Positions 33,978-43,799 of a stretch of 64,000 nucleotides of DNA are shown in pieces (the stretch's first letter is position 1; each line of letters starts with the position of its first letter). Where the stretch lies: contig NZ_JAHXRL010000005.1 of NCBI RefSeq assembly GCF_019392245.1, positions 1 through 64,000 of the forward strand, written 5' to 3'. This DNA is from Sulfitobacter sp. CW3. GTDB lineage: Bacteria > Pseudomonadota > Alphaproteobacteria > Rhodobacterales > Rhodobacteraceae. A program made the position numbers and the translations under genes. Under the pieces are notes generated by a model. It did not search any database and was not told the origin of the DNA. It saw nothing but the letters and a program-made list of their open reading frames with translations.

Positions 33978-34817
33978 ATGAAATTCCAAGGAACTGATGA
34001 TTACGTCGCAACGGATGATCTGACAATTGCGGTTAACGCCGCCGTCACGCTCGAGCGCCCATTGCTCGTAAAAGGTGAACCTGGCACCGGTAAAACCGAA
34101 CTGGCGCGGCAGGTTTCAAACGCCCTCGGCCTGCCCATGATTGAATGGAATATCAAGTCCACGACCCGCGCCCAGCAAGGCCTGTACGAATATGACGCGG
34201 TCAGCCGCCTGCGCGACAGCCAACTTGGCGAAGAGCGCGTCCATGATGTAAAAAACTACATCCGCAAAGGTAAATTGTGGCAGGCGTTCGAGGCAGAAGG
34301 CAAAACCGTTCTGCTGATCGACGAAATCGACAAGGCCGATATCGAATTCCCGAACGATCTGCTGCAAGAGCTCGATAAGATGGAATTCTTTGTCTACGAG
34401 ACCGGCGAGACGATCAAAGCCGTGAACCGCCCCATCGTCATCATCACATCCAACAATGAAAAAGAACTGCCTGACGCGTTTTTGCGCCGCTGTTTCTTTC
34501 ACTATATCCAGTTTCCGGAAATGGACACGCTGCGCAAAATCGTCGAAGTCCACCATCCCGGCATCAAAGAAACCCTGCTGACCACCGCGCTGACACAGTT
34601 TTACGACATCCGCGATCAGCAGGGCCTCAAGAAGAAACCATCAACATCCGAAGTGTTGGATTGGCTGAAACTGCTATTGGCCGAAGACATGGATGCCGCC
34701 GATCTCAAGAAAGACGGCAAAAGCGCATTGCCCAAATTGCACGGCGCTTTGTTGAAAAATGAACAAGACGTGCATCTGTTTGAACGTCTGGCATTTATGG
34801 CCCGCGCGCAGAAATAA
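33978..34817 (+). CDS. MoxR-family AAA+ ATPase
   Basis: A 279-residue AAA+ protein: Walker A GEPGTGKT (33-40), Walker B VLLIDEIDKAD, sensor IVIITSNNEKELPDAFLRRCFF with the arginine finger. The first ATG giving the family N-terminus (MKFQGTDDYVATDDL) is at 33978. MoxR ATPases pair with VWA-domain proteins to assemble or activate metalloenzymes or complexes; the matching VWA protein is at 36660, with two other genes between. Confidence 0.9.
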   Translation: MKFQGTDDYVATDDLTIAVNAAVTLERPLLVKGEPGTGKTELARQVSNALGLPMIEWNIKSTTRAQQGLYEYDAVSRLRDSQLGEERVHDVKNYIRKGKLWQAFEAEGKTVLLIDEIDKADIEFPNDLLQELDKMEFFVYETGETIKAVNRPIVIITSNNEKELPDAFLRRCFFHYIQFPEMDTLRKIVEVHHPGIKETLLTTALTQFYDIRDQQGLKKKPSTSEVLDWLKLLLAEDMDAADLKKDGKSALPKLHGALLKNEQDVHLFERLAFMARAQK

Positions 34818-35102
34818 CTGCGCAGACGAACGGGCTGGCGGCAGTTTCGCCGGCCCCATACACTTGTGGCGTGCACGACACGCGCGTCACAAGCTTGCCT
34901 CATTCGTTAACATTTCTCTCTCTTTTGACACCATTGGTCCTTAGAAAGGTCTGGTTAGTGGTTAATTTTGACCCTGTAATCAGCTCCAAAGGGCAAACAG
35001 GCGAATGACTTATTTGAATTCGGCGCGTTTCGTGTCGACCGTACACTCGGTTTTTAAGCGCCAGCAGGCGCAAGTGGCATCAACAGCAAATGGTGACCGC
35101 CC

Positions 35103-36464
35103 ATGAGAACCGGATTTCTGATCGCGCTAATGCTGTTGGTCGCGGCCTGCACCCCCGCCCCCGACAATGCTGTCGTCAGCCGTGCGGCCGTTGACGCCGT
35201 GCCCTCATCCCTGCCTGCGATGAAAAACTTTGCCACACACTATCCGCAAGCGGTCCCACGTTCGAACAACGACCTGTCACTCGATTTCATCGAACTCGCG
35301 TTTCGCATGGAAAGCGGCAAGGATCTGCGCGTTTTCACCCGCTTTGAAGGTCCGGTAACCATTCGTGTCACCGGCGCGCCGCCCGCCACCCTTGGACCCG
35401 ATCTGGGGCGTCTGATCTCGCGTTTGCGGTCCGAGGCACGCATTGACATCACCCCAACCACGTCACCCGACGCCAACATCACAATCGAGGCCGTCAGCCG
35501 GTCCAAAATCCGTCAGGTCTTGCCCCAAGCGGCATGTTTTGTGGCCCCTAACGTCAGCAGCATCAACGAATATAAAAAAGCGCGGCGCACTGCCCAGACG
35601 AATTGGAGCCTGATGACCACGCGTAAACATGTTGCGATTTTTGTGCCCAATGACGCCAGCCCCCAAGAGGTCCGCGATTGCCTCCACGAGGAAGTCGCAC
35701 AGGCGCTTGGGCCGCTCAACGATCTCTACCGTTTGCCGGATTCGGTATTCAACGACGACAACGTGCATACCGTGTTAACCGGTTTCGATATGATGATCTT
35801 GCGGGCCTATTACGACCCTGCCCTGCGCTCTGGCATGTCACGCGGTCAGGTCGCGAACACCCTGCCCGGCATTTTGGCGCGCATCAATCCGCGCGGCACC
35901 GCGGCCAAAGCCCGCTATGTCACCCGCACCCCACAGGAATGGAATAATGCAGTTCAGGGCGCGCTTGGCCCCGGCCGGTCAGACGGTCAACGCCAGGACG
36001 CCGCCTATAGCGCCATCAAAATCGCGCAAAGCCTGGGCTGGCAGGATCACCGCCGTGCCTTTGCGCATTATGCCATGGGCCGCGCACTTCAAAGCGGCGA
36101 TCAAGAGGCCGCGCACAAACAATACGAGCTGGCCGATCTCTATTATTCTCACAATCCTGGCACAGATCTGCACCGCGCCTATGTCGCCACGCAGCTGGGT
36201 GCCTATTCAATCACCCAAGGCAACGGTGCCGAGGCGTTGCAAATTATCGGCCCTCATGTCGAAACCGCGCGCCGCCGCGAAAACGCCGCCCTGCTCAGCA
36301 CCCTTCTGTTGCTGCGCGCCGAAGCATTAGAGCTGGAACACCGCCCCGCTGAGGCACGGCTTGTCAGGCTGGACAGTCTAGGCTGGGCGCGCTACGGCTT
36401 TGGTTCTGATTGGGCTGTGCGGGCCAAGATGCGCGAGATCGCGTCGCTGAACCCGCTCAAATAA
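35103..36464 (+). CDS. DUF2927 lipoprotein
   Basis: A 453-residue exported protein. The signal ends in a lipobox (LMLLVAACT), so it should be lipid-anchored. The DUF2927 part spans about 50-270, with CLHEEVAQALGPLNDLYRLPDSVFNDDNVHTVLTGFDMMILRAYYDP, a region that resembles a metallopeptidase helix but with HEEVAQ instead of HExxH. The C-terminal 170 residues look like helical repeats. Role unknown; it lies in a cluster with MoxR and VWA proteins. Confidence 0.75.
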   Translation: MRTGFLIALMLLVAACTPAPDNAVVSRAAVDAVPSSLPAMKNFATHYPQAVPRSNNDLSLDFIELAFRMESGKDLRVFTRFEGPVTIRVTGAPPATLGPDLGRLISRLRSEARIDITPTTSPDANITIEAVSRSKIRQVLPQAACFVAPNVSSINEYKKARRTAQTNWSLMTTRKHVAIFVPNDASPQEVRDCLHEEVAQALGPLNDLYRLPDSVFNDDNVHTVLTGFDMMILRAYYDPALRSGMSRGQVANTLPGILARINPRGTAAKARYVTRTPQEWNNAVQGALGPGRSDGQRQDAAYSAIKIAQSLGWQDHRRAFAHYAMGRALQSGDQEAAHKQYELADLYYSHNPGTDLHRAYVATQLGAYSITQGNGAEALQIIGPHVETARRRENAALLSTLLLLRAEALELEHRPAEARLVRLDSLGWARYGFGSDWAVRAKMREIASLNPLK

Positions 36465-36482
36465 CACGTAAAGCGGGCTGAC

Positions 36483-36656
36483 ATGATCGTAATAATATTC
36501 GCGCTGATCGGCGCAATCTGGGGCGTATTGGCCGCCCGCAAACGCCAAGGCAACCGCAAGGATATGGCGCAATATGCCGCCGGATATGCCATGGCATTTG
36601 TAATCGTGGGCATGATCCTGACGGTCATCCTCGACCGCGTCCTGACCGGGGGCTAA
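36483..36656 (+). CDS. 57-residue membrane protein
   Basis: An ATG at 36483 opens 57 codons to TAA at 36654. The protein has two hydrophobic helices (MIVIIFALIGAIWGVLAA and YAMAFVIVGMILTVIL) joined by a basic loop (RKRQGNRKD). It is 18 bases after the DUF2927 stop and 3 bases before the VWA start, so it is part of that operon. The tight spacing and hydrophobic pattern support it as a real gene. Function unknown. Confidence 0.7.
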   Translation: MIVIIFALIGAIWGVLAARKRQGNRKDMAQYAAGYAMAFVIVGMILTVILDRVLTGG

Positions 36657-36659
36657 TCG

Positions 36660-37847
36660 ATGTTTCTGCCATTTTTCGATGAATTACGCCGCCACAAAGT
36701 CCCCGTTTCGATGCGGGAATTTCTGGCGTTTCTAGATGGAATGGCAGCCGGTCTTGCGACCTATGATGTGGATGCGTTTTACTATCTGGCCCGGGTCAGC
36801 ATGGTCAAAGACGAACGCAACATCGACAAGTTCGACCAAGCTTTCTCAGCGGCATTTAAAGGCTTGGAAAACATCGACTTGGACGACGTTCTTGAAGCGG
36901 TTGATATCCCCAAGGACTGGCTGGAAAAGATGGCTGAAAAACATCTCACCGCCGAGGAAAAAGCCGAGATCGAAGCCGCAGGCGGTTTTGACAAACTGAT
37001 GGAAACCCTGCGCAAACGGCTCGAAGAACAAAAGGGTCGCCATCAGGGTGGCAATAAATGGGTTGGCACGGCGGGCACCTCGCCTTTCGGTGCCTATGGC
37101 TACAACCCCGAAGGCGTGCGCGTAGGACAAGAAGGGTCACGCCACCAGCGCGCGGTCAAGGTCTGGGACAAACGCGAATTCAAGAACCTCGACGATACGG
37201 TCGAGCTGGGCACCCGCAACATCAAGGTGGCCCTGAAACGTCTGCGTCGTTGGGCCCGCGATGGTGCTGCCGACGAACTCGATCTGGGCGGTACAATCCG
37301 CGCCACGGCCGAACACGGCTATCTTGATGTGAAAACCCGCCCCGAACGCCGCAATGCTGTCAAAGTGCTACTGTTTTTGGATGTCGGCGGCTCGATGGAT
37401 CCGCATATCAAAACGGTCGAGGAACTGTTCAGCGCCGCCAAGGCCGAATTCAAACATCTCGAATATTTCTACTTCCACAACTGCCTCTACGAAGGTGTGT
37501 GGCGCGACAACCGCCGCCGCTGGTCCGAACAGCTATCCACCCACGAAGTGCTGCGGACCTATGGGCCTGATTATAAATGCATTTTTGTAGGAGACGCCTC
37601 AATGTCGCCCTATGAAATCGCCTATCCCGGCGGGGCCAATGAACATTGGAACCCCGAAGCAGGCTCTGTCTGGCTTGACCGGGCACGCGAGCAATGGAAC
37701 AGCAGCCTCTGGATCAACCCGATCCCCGAAAAATACTGGCCCTACACCCAATCCATCAAAATGGTGCAAGAAATATTCGGGGCTGATGCCATGGTCCCCA
37801 TGACCCTCGAAGGGCTCAGCCGCGGCATGCGGGCACTGACCCGCTAA
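36660..37847 (+). CDS. VWA-domain protein, CoxE-like partner of MoxR
   Basis: A 395-residue protein. An N-terminal helical region (1-130) is followed by a linker rich in glycine (GRHQGGNKWVGTAGTSPFGAYG) and a VWA domain from about 235. The metal site reads LFLDVGGSMDP (Asp241, Gly243, Ser245), so the first Ser of the usual DxSxS is replaced by Gly; FVGDASMSPYEI supplies the third acidic loop. It should work with the MoxR ATPase at 33978 as a metal-dependent assembly factor. Confidence 0.88.
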   Translation: MFLPFFDELRRHKVPVSMREFLAFLDGMAAGLATYDVDAFYYLARVSMVKDERNIDKFDQAFSAAFKGLENIDLDDVLEAVDIPKDWLEKMAEKHLTAEEKAEIEAAGGFDKLMETLRKRLEEQKGRHQGGNKWVGTAGTSPFGAYGYNPEGVRVGQEGSRHQRAVKVWDKREFKNLDDTVELGTRNIKVALKRLRRWARDGAADELDLGGTIRATAEHGYLDVKTRPERRNAVKVLLFLDVGGSMDPHIKTVEELFSAAKAEFKHLEYFYFHNCLYEGVWRDNRRRWSEQLSTHEVLRTYGPDYKCIFVGDASMSPYEIAYPGGANEHWNPEAGSVWLDRAREQWNSSLWINPIPEKYWPYTQSIKMVQEIFGADAMVPMTLEGLSRGMRALTR

Positions 37848-37943
37848 CCCCATGTCGATAGTCGCGCCACACTCTATCGCTTCACCCTTTCATAAATACT
37901 CATCTGCGCTTGCCCTTCCGCCCAGACCGCCCATATTGGTCAT

Positions 37944-38627
37944 ATGATACGCGTCATCCCCATCCTGCTTGCCGTCCTTTACGGCCTTGCGATGTACCGC
38001 TTTTCCGCGTGGCGTACGGCCAAGGAGCTGGACGAAAAATCCACCGAACTTGTCGACCCCGCTTTGGCCGAGATGGGCCAGAAAATGGCGAAAGCGCTCG
38101 ATCTGCCACGTATCAAGGTCCATATTTACGAGGTCGCCCCGGTCAACGGGTTGGCGGCCCCCGATGGGCGCATTTTCATTACGCGTGGGTTTTATAATAA
38201 ATTCAGATCAGGCGACGTCTCGGCCGAGGAACTGGCCAGTGTCATCGCTCATGAACTGGGCCATGTCGCCCTTGGCCATTCCCGACGTCGCATGATCGAT
38301 TTTTCCGGCCAGAATGCCATGCGGGCCGCCCTTGGGATGATCTTGGGGCGTTTGATTCCCGGGGTTGGGGTTTGGGTCGCGAATATGGTGGCCAGCCTGC
38401 TGGCGGCGCGCCTGTCACGGGCCGACGAATACGAGGCCGACGCCTATGCCGCAGCGCTGTTAACCAAGGCAGGCATCGGCGTTGCGCCGCAAATATCACT
38501 GTTTAATAAGCTCGAGGCGTTGACCCAAAGCAACCACGGCACGGCCCCTGCATGGCTGTTGAGCCACCCCAAAACAGATGAACGCATTGCCGCGCTGTCC
38601 CGTCTGCAAAAACGCTGGATGTCTTAG
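37944..38627 (+). CDS. M48-family metalloprotease
   Basis: A 227-residue membrane-anchored zinc protease. One N-terminal helix (VIPILLAVLYGLAMYRF) is followed by the protease domain with the zinc motif HELGH (103-107) and the third ligand in SRADEYEADAYAA. Compared with HtpX it lacks the extra membrane helices, so it is closer to small M48 proteases. It ends convergently with the PIN gene (4-base overlap). Confidence 0.85.
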   Translation: MIRVIPILLAVLYGLAMYRFSAWRTAKELDEKSTELVDPALAEMGQKMAKALDLPRIKVHIYEVAPVNGLAAPDGRIFITRGFYNKFRSGDVSAEELASVIAHELGHVALGHSRRRMIDFSGQNAMRAALGMILGRLIPGVGVWVANMVASLLAARLSRADEYEADAYAAALLTKAGIGVAPQISLFNKLEALTQSNHGTAPAWLLSHPKTDERIAALSRLQKRWMS

Positions 38628-39169
38628 CCAAGCGCCTTGGCAAGCCGTGGCAGGCGCGCTTTCTTAAGTAACGCGCGCATCTCCCAATCTTGACCGGATA
38701 ACTGTTTCGCTTGCGCCAACACGCCCGTGGCAACATCTTCGATAATCGTGGGATGTGCCAACCAGATGCCATGCAGATAGCTGTCGGGATCGACCCGCGA
38801 CAGCCCTTCTTCGGCCAAAGTCCCAAGGGGAAAATCCTTGGCGTTCAACGTCATAACCATATCGGCGTTGCCTGAGACCGCAGCCGCCAATACGTGAATG
38901 TCATTCTCGTCCGGCAGATATAACCGCCGCTCCAGCCCGGGGTTCGGCGTGACCTCGGCCCCCGGCCAGGCGGCGCGCAGCAATGCGATTTCTGCGCGGG
39001 CTTGTGCTTCGCCTGTGGGGCCGATCTTCACGGCGGCGCGGGCCCATTCTTCAAGGATACGGGCCGACCAAAGCGGGGTGAACGCGCCTGCGCGCGCTGC
39101 CCCCACCACGATTTCGCGCATCACAGTGGGGTATAGAACGCAGGCGTCGATCAGGACCCGTACAGTCAT
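38624..39169 (-). CDS. PIN-domain protein
   Basis: A 181-residue protein with a PIN ribonuclease core: VRVLIDACVLYP contains the first Asp, ARILEEWARA the Glu, and LPDENDIHVLAAA and ADMVMTLNAKDFP the later acidic residues. It is longer than toxin PINs of TA pairs and has no small antitoxin gene before it; instead it starts directly at the stop of the methyltransferase gene. A role in RNA processing or an RSP_2648-like family is possible. Confidence 0.75.
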   Translation of the reverse strand: MTVRVLIDACVLYPTVMREIVVGAARAGAFTPLWSARILEEWARAAVKIGPTGEAQARAEIALLRAAWPGAEVTPNPGLERRLYLPDENDIHVLAAAVSGNADMVMTLNAKDFPLGTLAEEGLSRVDPDSYLHGIWLAHPTIIEDVATGVLAQAKQLSGQDWEMRALLKKARLPRLAKALG

Positions 39170-40396
39170 TTAAAGACGAAAGAACAACGACTTAAGGTAA
39201 CCGGTTTCAGCCAGCTGTGGCAGTTGCGGATGATCCGGTCCTGCAAATCCTGTGTGCAGCATTGCCGCGCGTCGCCCTGCCCGGCCAATACCCCGAATAG
39301 AGGACGTGCGGAATTGCGTCAGGTCAGCCGCGTGCGAACAGGAACACAGCCCCAGAATACCATTTTCCGCAACCAGTGGTGCTGCCAGACGTGCAAGACG
39401 TTCATAGGCGCGCAACCCGGCCTCAAGCGCGGGTTTACCGGGGGCAAAGGCCGGCGGGTCACAGATCACAACGTCAAATTCAGCGCCCTCGGCCCGCAAG
39501 GCTGTCAGCACATCAAAGGCATCGCCTTGGCGTGTGGCAAAGCGGTCAGCGACGTTCATCGCGTCGGCCCCTTGTTGCGCCAGTTCCAGCGCAGGTGCAG
39601 AGCCATCTACCGCCAAAACAGAACTGGCCCCATTCGCCAGTGCAGCAAGGCCAAAGCCCCCCACATGGGCGAACACATCCAAGACCCGTTTGCCTTTGGA
39701 CAGGTTGGCGGCAAAGGCGTGGTTGGGCCGTTGGTCATAGAAAATGCCGGTCTTTTGGCCGCCGGTCAGGTCGGCCATATAGATCGCGCCGTTCATCGGC
39801 ACGGGCAGCGGTCCGTCAGGCGCTTGGCCATGCAGAACCGAACTGACATCGTCCAGACCTTCCAGGGTGCGCGTGCGGCCGGATGCGTTTTTCAGTACGT
39901 TTTTGATGCCCGTCACAGCCACCAAGGCTGCCACAAGCGCGTCGATATGCACATCGGCCCATGCCGCGTTCGGCTGGACCACGGCGGTATCGCCAAAGCG
40001 GTCGATAATCACACCGGGCAGCCCGTCGGCTTCGGCGTGGATCAGGCGATAGAACGGCGCATCATACAGCTGTTCGCGCAATTGCAATGCGCGTGCGATG
40101 TGGGCCGCAAACCAGCTTTGATCAATCACAGCTTCGGAGTTTTGATCCAGCATCCGGCAAAAGATTTTCGACAGCGGGTTCACCGCGACGATGCCCATCA
40201 CCTGACGGGCGCTATCCTCGAGAATGGCAAGGCTGCCGGGGGCAAGGCCCTTGGTCCGGCGGTCGATTACCATTTCATTGGCGTAAACCCATGGAAACCC
40301 GTGACGAATGGCACGTGCATTGGCCTTTGGCAGCAGGCGAACTACTGGCAAATCAGCGGCGGAGGTCGGGGCGGATGCGATAGGGGCTGTTGTCAT
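39170..40396 (-). CDS. rlmI: RlmI-like rRNA cytosine methyltransferase
   Basis: A 408-residue SAM-dependent methyltransferase. The N-terminal PUA-like domain (about 18-90: RLLPKANARAIRHGFPWVYANEM) is followed by an EEHEE domain and a Rossmann domain with VLDVFAHVGGFGLAALANGASSVLAVDGS and the DPP motif VVICDPPAFAPGK. LCSCSHAADLTQF carries the catalytic-region cysteine. It probably makes m5C in 23S rRNA. Its stop abuts the ATG of the PIN gene. Confidence 0.85.
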   Translation of the reverse strand: MTTAPIASAPTSAADLPVVRLLPKANARAIRHGFPWVYANEMVIDRRTKGLAPGSLAILEDSARQVMGIVAVNPLSKIFCRMLDQNSEAVIDQSWFAAHIARALQLREQLYDAPFYRLIHAEADGLPGVIIDRFGDTAVVQPNAAWADVHIDALVAALVAVTGIKNVLKNASGRTRTLEGLDDVSSVLHGQAPDGPLPVPMNGAIYMADLTGGQKTGIFYDQRPNHAFAANLSKGKRVLDVFAHVGGFGLAALANGASSVLAVDGSAPALELAQQGADAMNVADRFATRQGDAFDVLTALRAEGAEFDVVICDPPAFAPGKPALEAGLRAYERLARLAAPLVAENGILGLCSCSHAADLTQFRTSSIRGIGRAGRRAAMLHTGFAGPDHPQLPQLAETGYLKSLFFRL

Positions 40397-40480
40397 AACG
40401 CCTCCTCTAGTTGGTTCTGATGGATTGGGAAAGCCTTAGCGTGCGATCATCGGCTGAAACAATCCGCAGCGGCCACATAT

Positions 40481-40753
40481 TCAATGCCGTGGGCGGCTTT
40501 TCCAGCCGCCACGCCGCTGCGGTGTCGCCATCCCCTGCAACCCTTCGCGCATGACCTCGGTCATCGGGTGTTTTTCGGCGGTGGGGCCATAACGTTCCAG
40601 CATCGACCGAATGGTCGGGCCGGTATCGGTATCAAGCGGCAGGCTAAGTGCCCAATCCAGAAAGATTGTTCTACATTCCGCCTTGGTGATGCCATCGATT
40701 TGATAGGATTCGTAAATCAGCCCTTTGGGGTCCAGCGCGTCGCCTTTGATCAT
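40481..40753 (-). CDS. Conserved 90-residue protein of unknown function
   Basis: Ninety residues behind GGAAACACC, translationally coupled to glnE (4-base overlap). KAECRTIFLDWALSLPLDTDTGPTIRSMLERYG is mostly helical, with a basic tail ending RRGGWKSRPRH. I recognise it only as a roseobacter-type hypothetical protein. Coupling to glnE makes a role in nitrogen regulation possible but unproven. Confidence 0.6.
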   Translation of the reverse strand: MIKGDALDPKGLIYESYQIDGITKAECRTIFLDWALSLPLDTDTGPTIRSMLERYGPTAEKHPMTEVMREGLQGMATPQRRGGWKSRPRH

Positions 40754-43569
40754 GGTGTTTCCTTTTCTGGACCGGTTTTTGACGTGTCGGCATATTCTTG
40801 CAAGGCATGTGCGATGATGGCCGCCGCTGCTGCATAGGTTTGCACAAGACGGGTTTCGAGGGCCTCAAGACTGTCGCATTGCAGGCTGCGTGTCAAAAAA
40901 CCCTTGCCCGCCTGCCCCAATTGATCGCTGCGCAAGACGGTCGCCGATAACAGCCGGGTCGCCGATTGCAAGGACCAGTAGGTTTCATAGGCGTCTTTCA
41001 GGGCGCGCGTATCATCGCCGCTTATAATCGCAGATGCCGCAGCCGCATCCAGACCCGCTGCAATCTGGCTGGCGGTTTCGCCCTGCAACAAGGCCCCCGC
41101 TTGGGCCAGCAGTTCAATGTCTTGCAACCGCCCCGGCCCGTTTTTCGCATCCCACGTGCCATTCGGAGCCTTAGCCGTCGCAAGCCGCGCGCGCATCTGC
41201 GCGACCTCACGCAGGGTTTCCGAGCGGTCCCGTGGCTTGGCCAGTACCTTGGACCTGAGCGCATTAAAATCATCCGCCAAATCCTGCGGCCCCACAATCA
41301 CATCCGCACGGGTCAACGCCAGATGTTCCCACACCCACGCCTGCGTCATCTGATAGCTTTCAAAGCTGGCAAGACTGGTGGCAACCGGTCCCTGATTGCC
41401 CGACGGGCGCAGGCGCATGTCGATTTCATACAGCTTGCCTTGGGACATGGGCGCGGTCATTGCCGTGATCATCGCTTGGGTCAGGCGCGCATAATACAGC
41501 CGCGCGGCCAAGGGGCGCTTCCCATCGGACGCATCCACATCCAGCGGGTCATAAATCACGATCATATCCAGATCAGAGGTCGCCGTCAGACGCCGCGCGC
41601 CAAGTGACCCCATGCCCACCAATACGGCACCGCGCCCCGGGGGTGATCCGTGTTTGCGGGCAAATTCCTCGACCACGACGGGCCATAGGGCTTGCAGCAC
41701 GGCGCGGGCCAGATCGGCATATTGCGCGCCAGCCGTGCGCGCATCGGTCAGCCCGCGCAGGTGATGAACCCCGACGCGGAAATGCCATTCGCGGGCCCAA
41801 CGCCGGGTGGCGTCCAGCCGCGCCTCGTAATCGCCTTCGGCCTTTAATGTGTCGGCCAGCGCCTCGTGCAGCGCCGCCTCTCCCGGCCAATCGCTAAAGA
41901 AGTCACCACCAATCACCGCATCCAGCACCGCCGCATTACGCGACAGATAGGCCGCCAGTTCCGGCGAGGTGCTGACAATATCAATCAGCAGCTCCGACAA
42001 GGACGGGTTCACCTTGAGCAGCGAAAACAGCTGCACGCCCGCAGGCAGCCGCGACAGAAACCCGTCAAAGGCCAGCAGCGCCTCGGCCGGTTTATCAGCC
42101 TCTGCCAGCCGCGCCAGCAAACCGGGTTTGAGTTCCGCAAACAAATCGGCCCCCCGCGCACTGCGCAAGGCCGGATAGGTCAGCCAGCGGTCCAGAACCG
42201 CGCTGTCGAACACATGCGGCGCTGGCGCATCCGGCGGCGCTGCGTCTGCGCCGGCAAAGAACCCTTCGGTCAGGTGATGCACCTCGGCCAGACGGCGGTG
42301 CAGATCGGATTGCAGATCTTCGACGTCCTGATCCATCATGGCGGCTAACCGCGCGAACCCGTCGTCCGTCTGGGGCAATGTGTGGGTTTGCGCGTCACGG
42401 ATCATTTGAACCCGGTGTTCAACCGTCCGGTGTGCGCGATAATGGTCGGTCAACGTCTCGGCCACATCTGCGGGCAACCAGTCTTTCTGCGCCAGAACGG
42501 CCAACCCGTCGCAGGTGCCACGTACGCGCAGATCGGCATCGCGCCCGCCTGCAATCAACTGGCGGGTCTGGGTGAAAAATTCGATCTCCCTAATGCCACC
42601 GCGCCCCAGTTTCATATTATGGCCGGGCAAAGTGATCGGCCCACCCAGACCTTTGTGTTCGCGGATCGCCAGCCTCATGTCATGGGCATCTTGAATCGCT
42701 GCAAAATCCAGATGGCGGCGCCACACAAACGGGCGCAAGGCTGTTAGAAACCGATCCCCCGCTGCCAAATCACCCGCTGCCGGACGCGCCTTGATATAGG
42801 CCGCCCGTTCCCATGTACGGCCAAGGCTCTCGTAATAGCGCTCCGCCGCCTCCATCGCCATGCACACCGGAGTGACCGCCGGATCGGGCCGCAGCCGCAA
42901 ATCAGTGCGAAACACATAACCGTCGCCGGTAAGGTCGCTTAGCATGCCGCTCATTGCGCGGGTGGCGCGCACAAAGGCGGTGCGGGCATCGTGGAAATCA
43001 TCCGTGTCAAAGCGCGTTTCATCAAACAAACAGATCAAATCGATGTCGGAGGAATAATTCAGCTCGTTCGCGCCCATCTTGCCCATGGCCAGCACGACCA
43101 TGCCGGCACCGGTTTCGGCATCCTCAGCCGTCATGCCGGGCAGTTTACCCCGTTTGATCTGGGCGCGCAGCGCGGCGCATAGGGCAGCGTGACAGGCCGC
43201 ATCGGCATAGTGGCTGAGCGCAGTGGTCACCTGTTCCAACGTCCAGGCACCGGCCAGATCGGCCAAGCCCGTCATCAGCGCGATCCGTCGTTTGCCCTGC
43301 CGCAGATGCGGCGACAGCTGATCATCCGCCACATCACCAGCGCCATTGATCACCGCTTGCACGGCGCTTGCAGGATCGCTTAGCGCCTCGACGCACCACG
43401 CGCTTTCTTTTTGCATCAGGTCCAACAGATAGGGCGAAACGGACCCTGCCCCGGCCACCAATGCCGCAACTTCGGGCGCAAGCCCCGGCAATGCCAGTCG
43501 TGCCTCATCGGCCTGATCGGCGTTGAAAATACGTGGAACGCGGGTGATTTGGTTGGCTAAGTTGGTCAT
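40750..43569 (-). CDS. glnE: Glutamine synthetase adenylyltransferase/deadenylylase
   Basis: About 939 residues from the ATG at 43569. Two nucleotidyltransferase domains are visible: the first (deadenylylase) with LAMGKMGANELNYSSDIDLICLFDE near 170-200, the second (adenylyltransferase) with LVGMGSLGARRLTATSDLDMIVIYD near 680-710. Each is followed by GlnD-UR-type helical segments. GlnE adjusts glutamine synthetase by AMP addition and removal under PII control. Confidence 0.93.
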   Translation of the reverse strand: MTNLANQITRVPRIFNADQADEARLALPGLAPEVAALVAGAGSVSPYLLDLMQKESAWCVEALSDPASAVQAVINGAGDVADDQLSPHLRQGKRRIALMTGLADLAGAWTLEQVTTALSHYADAACHAALCAALRAQIKRGKLPGMTAEDAETGAGMVVLAMGKMGANELNYSSDIDLICLFDETRFDTDDFHDARTAFVRATRAMSGMLSDLTGDGYVFRTDLRLRPDPAVTPVCMAMEAAERYYESLGRTWERAAYIKARPAAGDLAAGDRFLTALRPFVWRRHLDFAAIQDAHDMRLAIREHKGLGGPITLPGHNMKLGRGGIREIEFFTQTRQLIAGGRDADLRVRGTCDGLAVLAQKDWLPADVAETLTDHYRAHRTVEHRVQMIRDAQTHTLPQTDDGFARLAAMMDQDVEDLQSDLHRRLAEVHHLTEGFFAGADAAPPDAPAPHVFDSAVLDRWLTYPALRSARGADLFAELKPGLLARLAEADKPAEALLAFDGFLSRLPAGVQLFSLLKVNPSLSELLIDIVSTSPELAAYLSRNAAVLDAVIGGDFFSDWPGEAALHEALADTLKAEGDYEARLDATRRWAREWHFRVGVHHLRGLTDARTAGAQYADLARAVLQALWPVVVEEFARKHGSPPGRGAVLVGMGSLGARRLTATSDLDMIVIYDPLDVDASDGKRPLAARLYYARLTQAMITAMTAPMSQGKLYEIDMRLRPSGNQGPVATSLASFESYQMTQAWVWEHLALTRADVIVGPQDLADDFNALRSKVLAKPRDRSETLREVAQMRARLATAKAPNGTWDAKNGPGRLQDIELLAQAGALLQGETASQIAAGLDAAAASAIISGDDTRALKDAYETYWSLQSATRLLSATVLRSDQLGQAGKGFLTRSLQCDSLEALETRLVQTYAAAAAIIAHALQEYADTSKTGPEKETP

Positions 43570-43657
43570 AACACCAGCATTCGCCGTTTCGCAGGTTTGG
43601 GTCAATGGCTGGTTTTTCTACATTAAAACAAGCCGATCAGGGTCCGTCGCGGAAATA

Positions 43658-43735
43658 ATGTAAAAAAGATTTACATCCCCCCTTGCGCGAACCCCTGACA
43701 GCCACAATCTAATGTAATGTGAAAGGGATTTACAT
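43658..43735. promoter_or_regulatory. Two ATGTAAA-type operators upstream of DUF2852
   Basis: ATGTAAA-N5-TTTACAT (43658-43676) is a perfect dyad; ATGTGAA-N5-TTTACAT (43717-43735) is the same dyad with one mismatch. Their centres are 59 bases apart, in the gap between the divergent glnE and DUF2852 genes. The pair looks like binding sites of a repressor whose family cannot be told. Confidence 0.6.
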
Positions 43736-43799
43736 ACACCCGCACAGCAACAGGCCCAAGGTATTCAGGGCCACCACACTCTGACCGAAAGGGACTTTA

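Noticed and set aside
38624..39169. Toxin-antitoxin system around the PIN protein
   Set aside because: No small antitoxin gene precedes it. The gene begins directly at the stop of an rRNA methyltransferase and is longer than typical PIN toxins.
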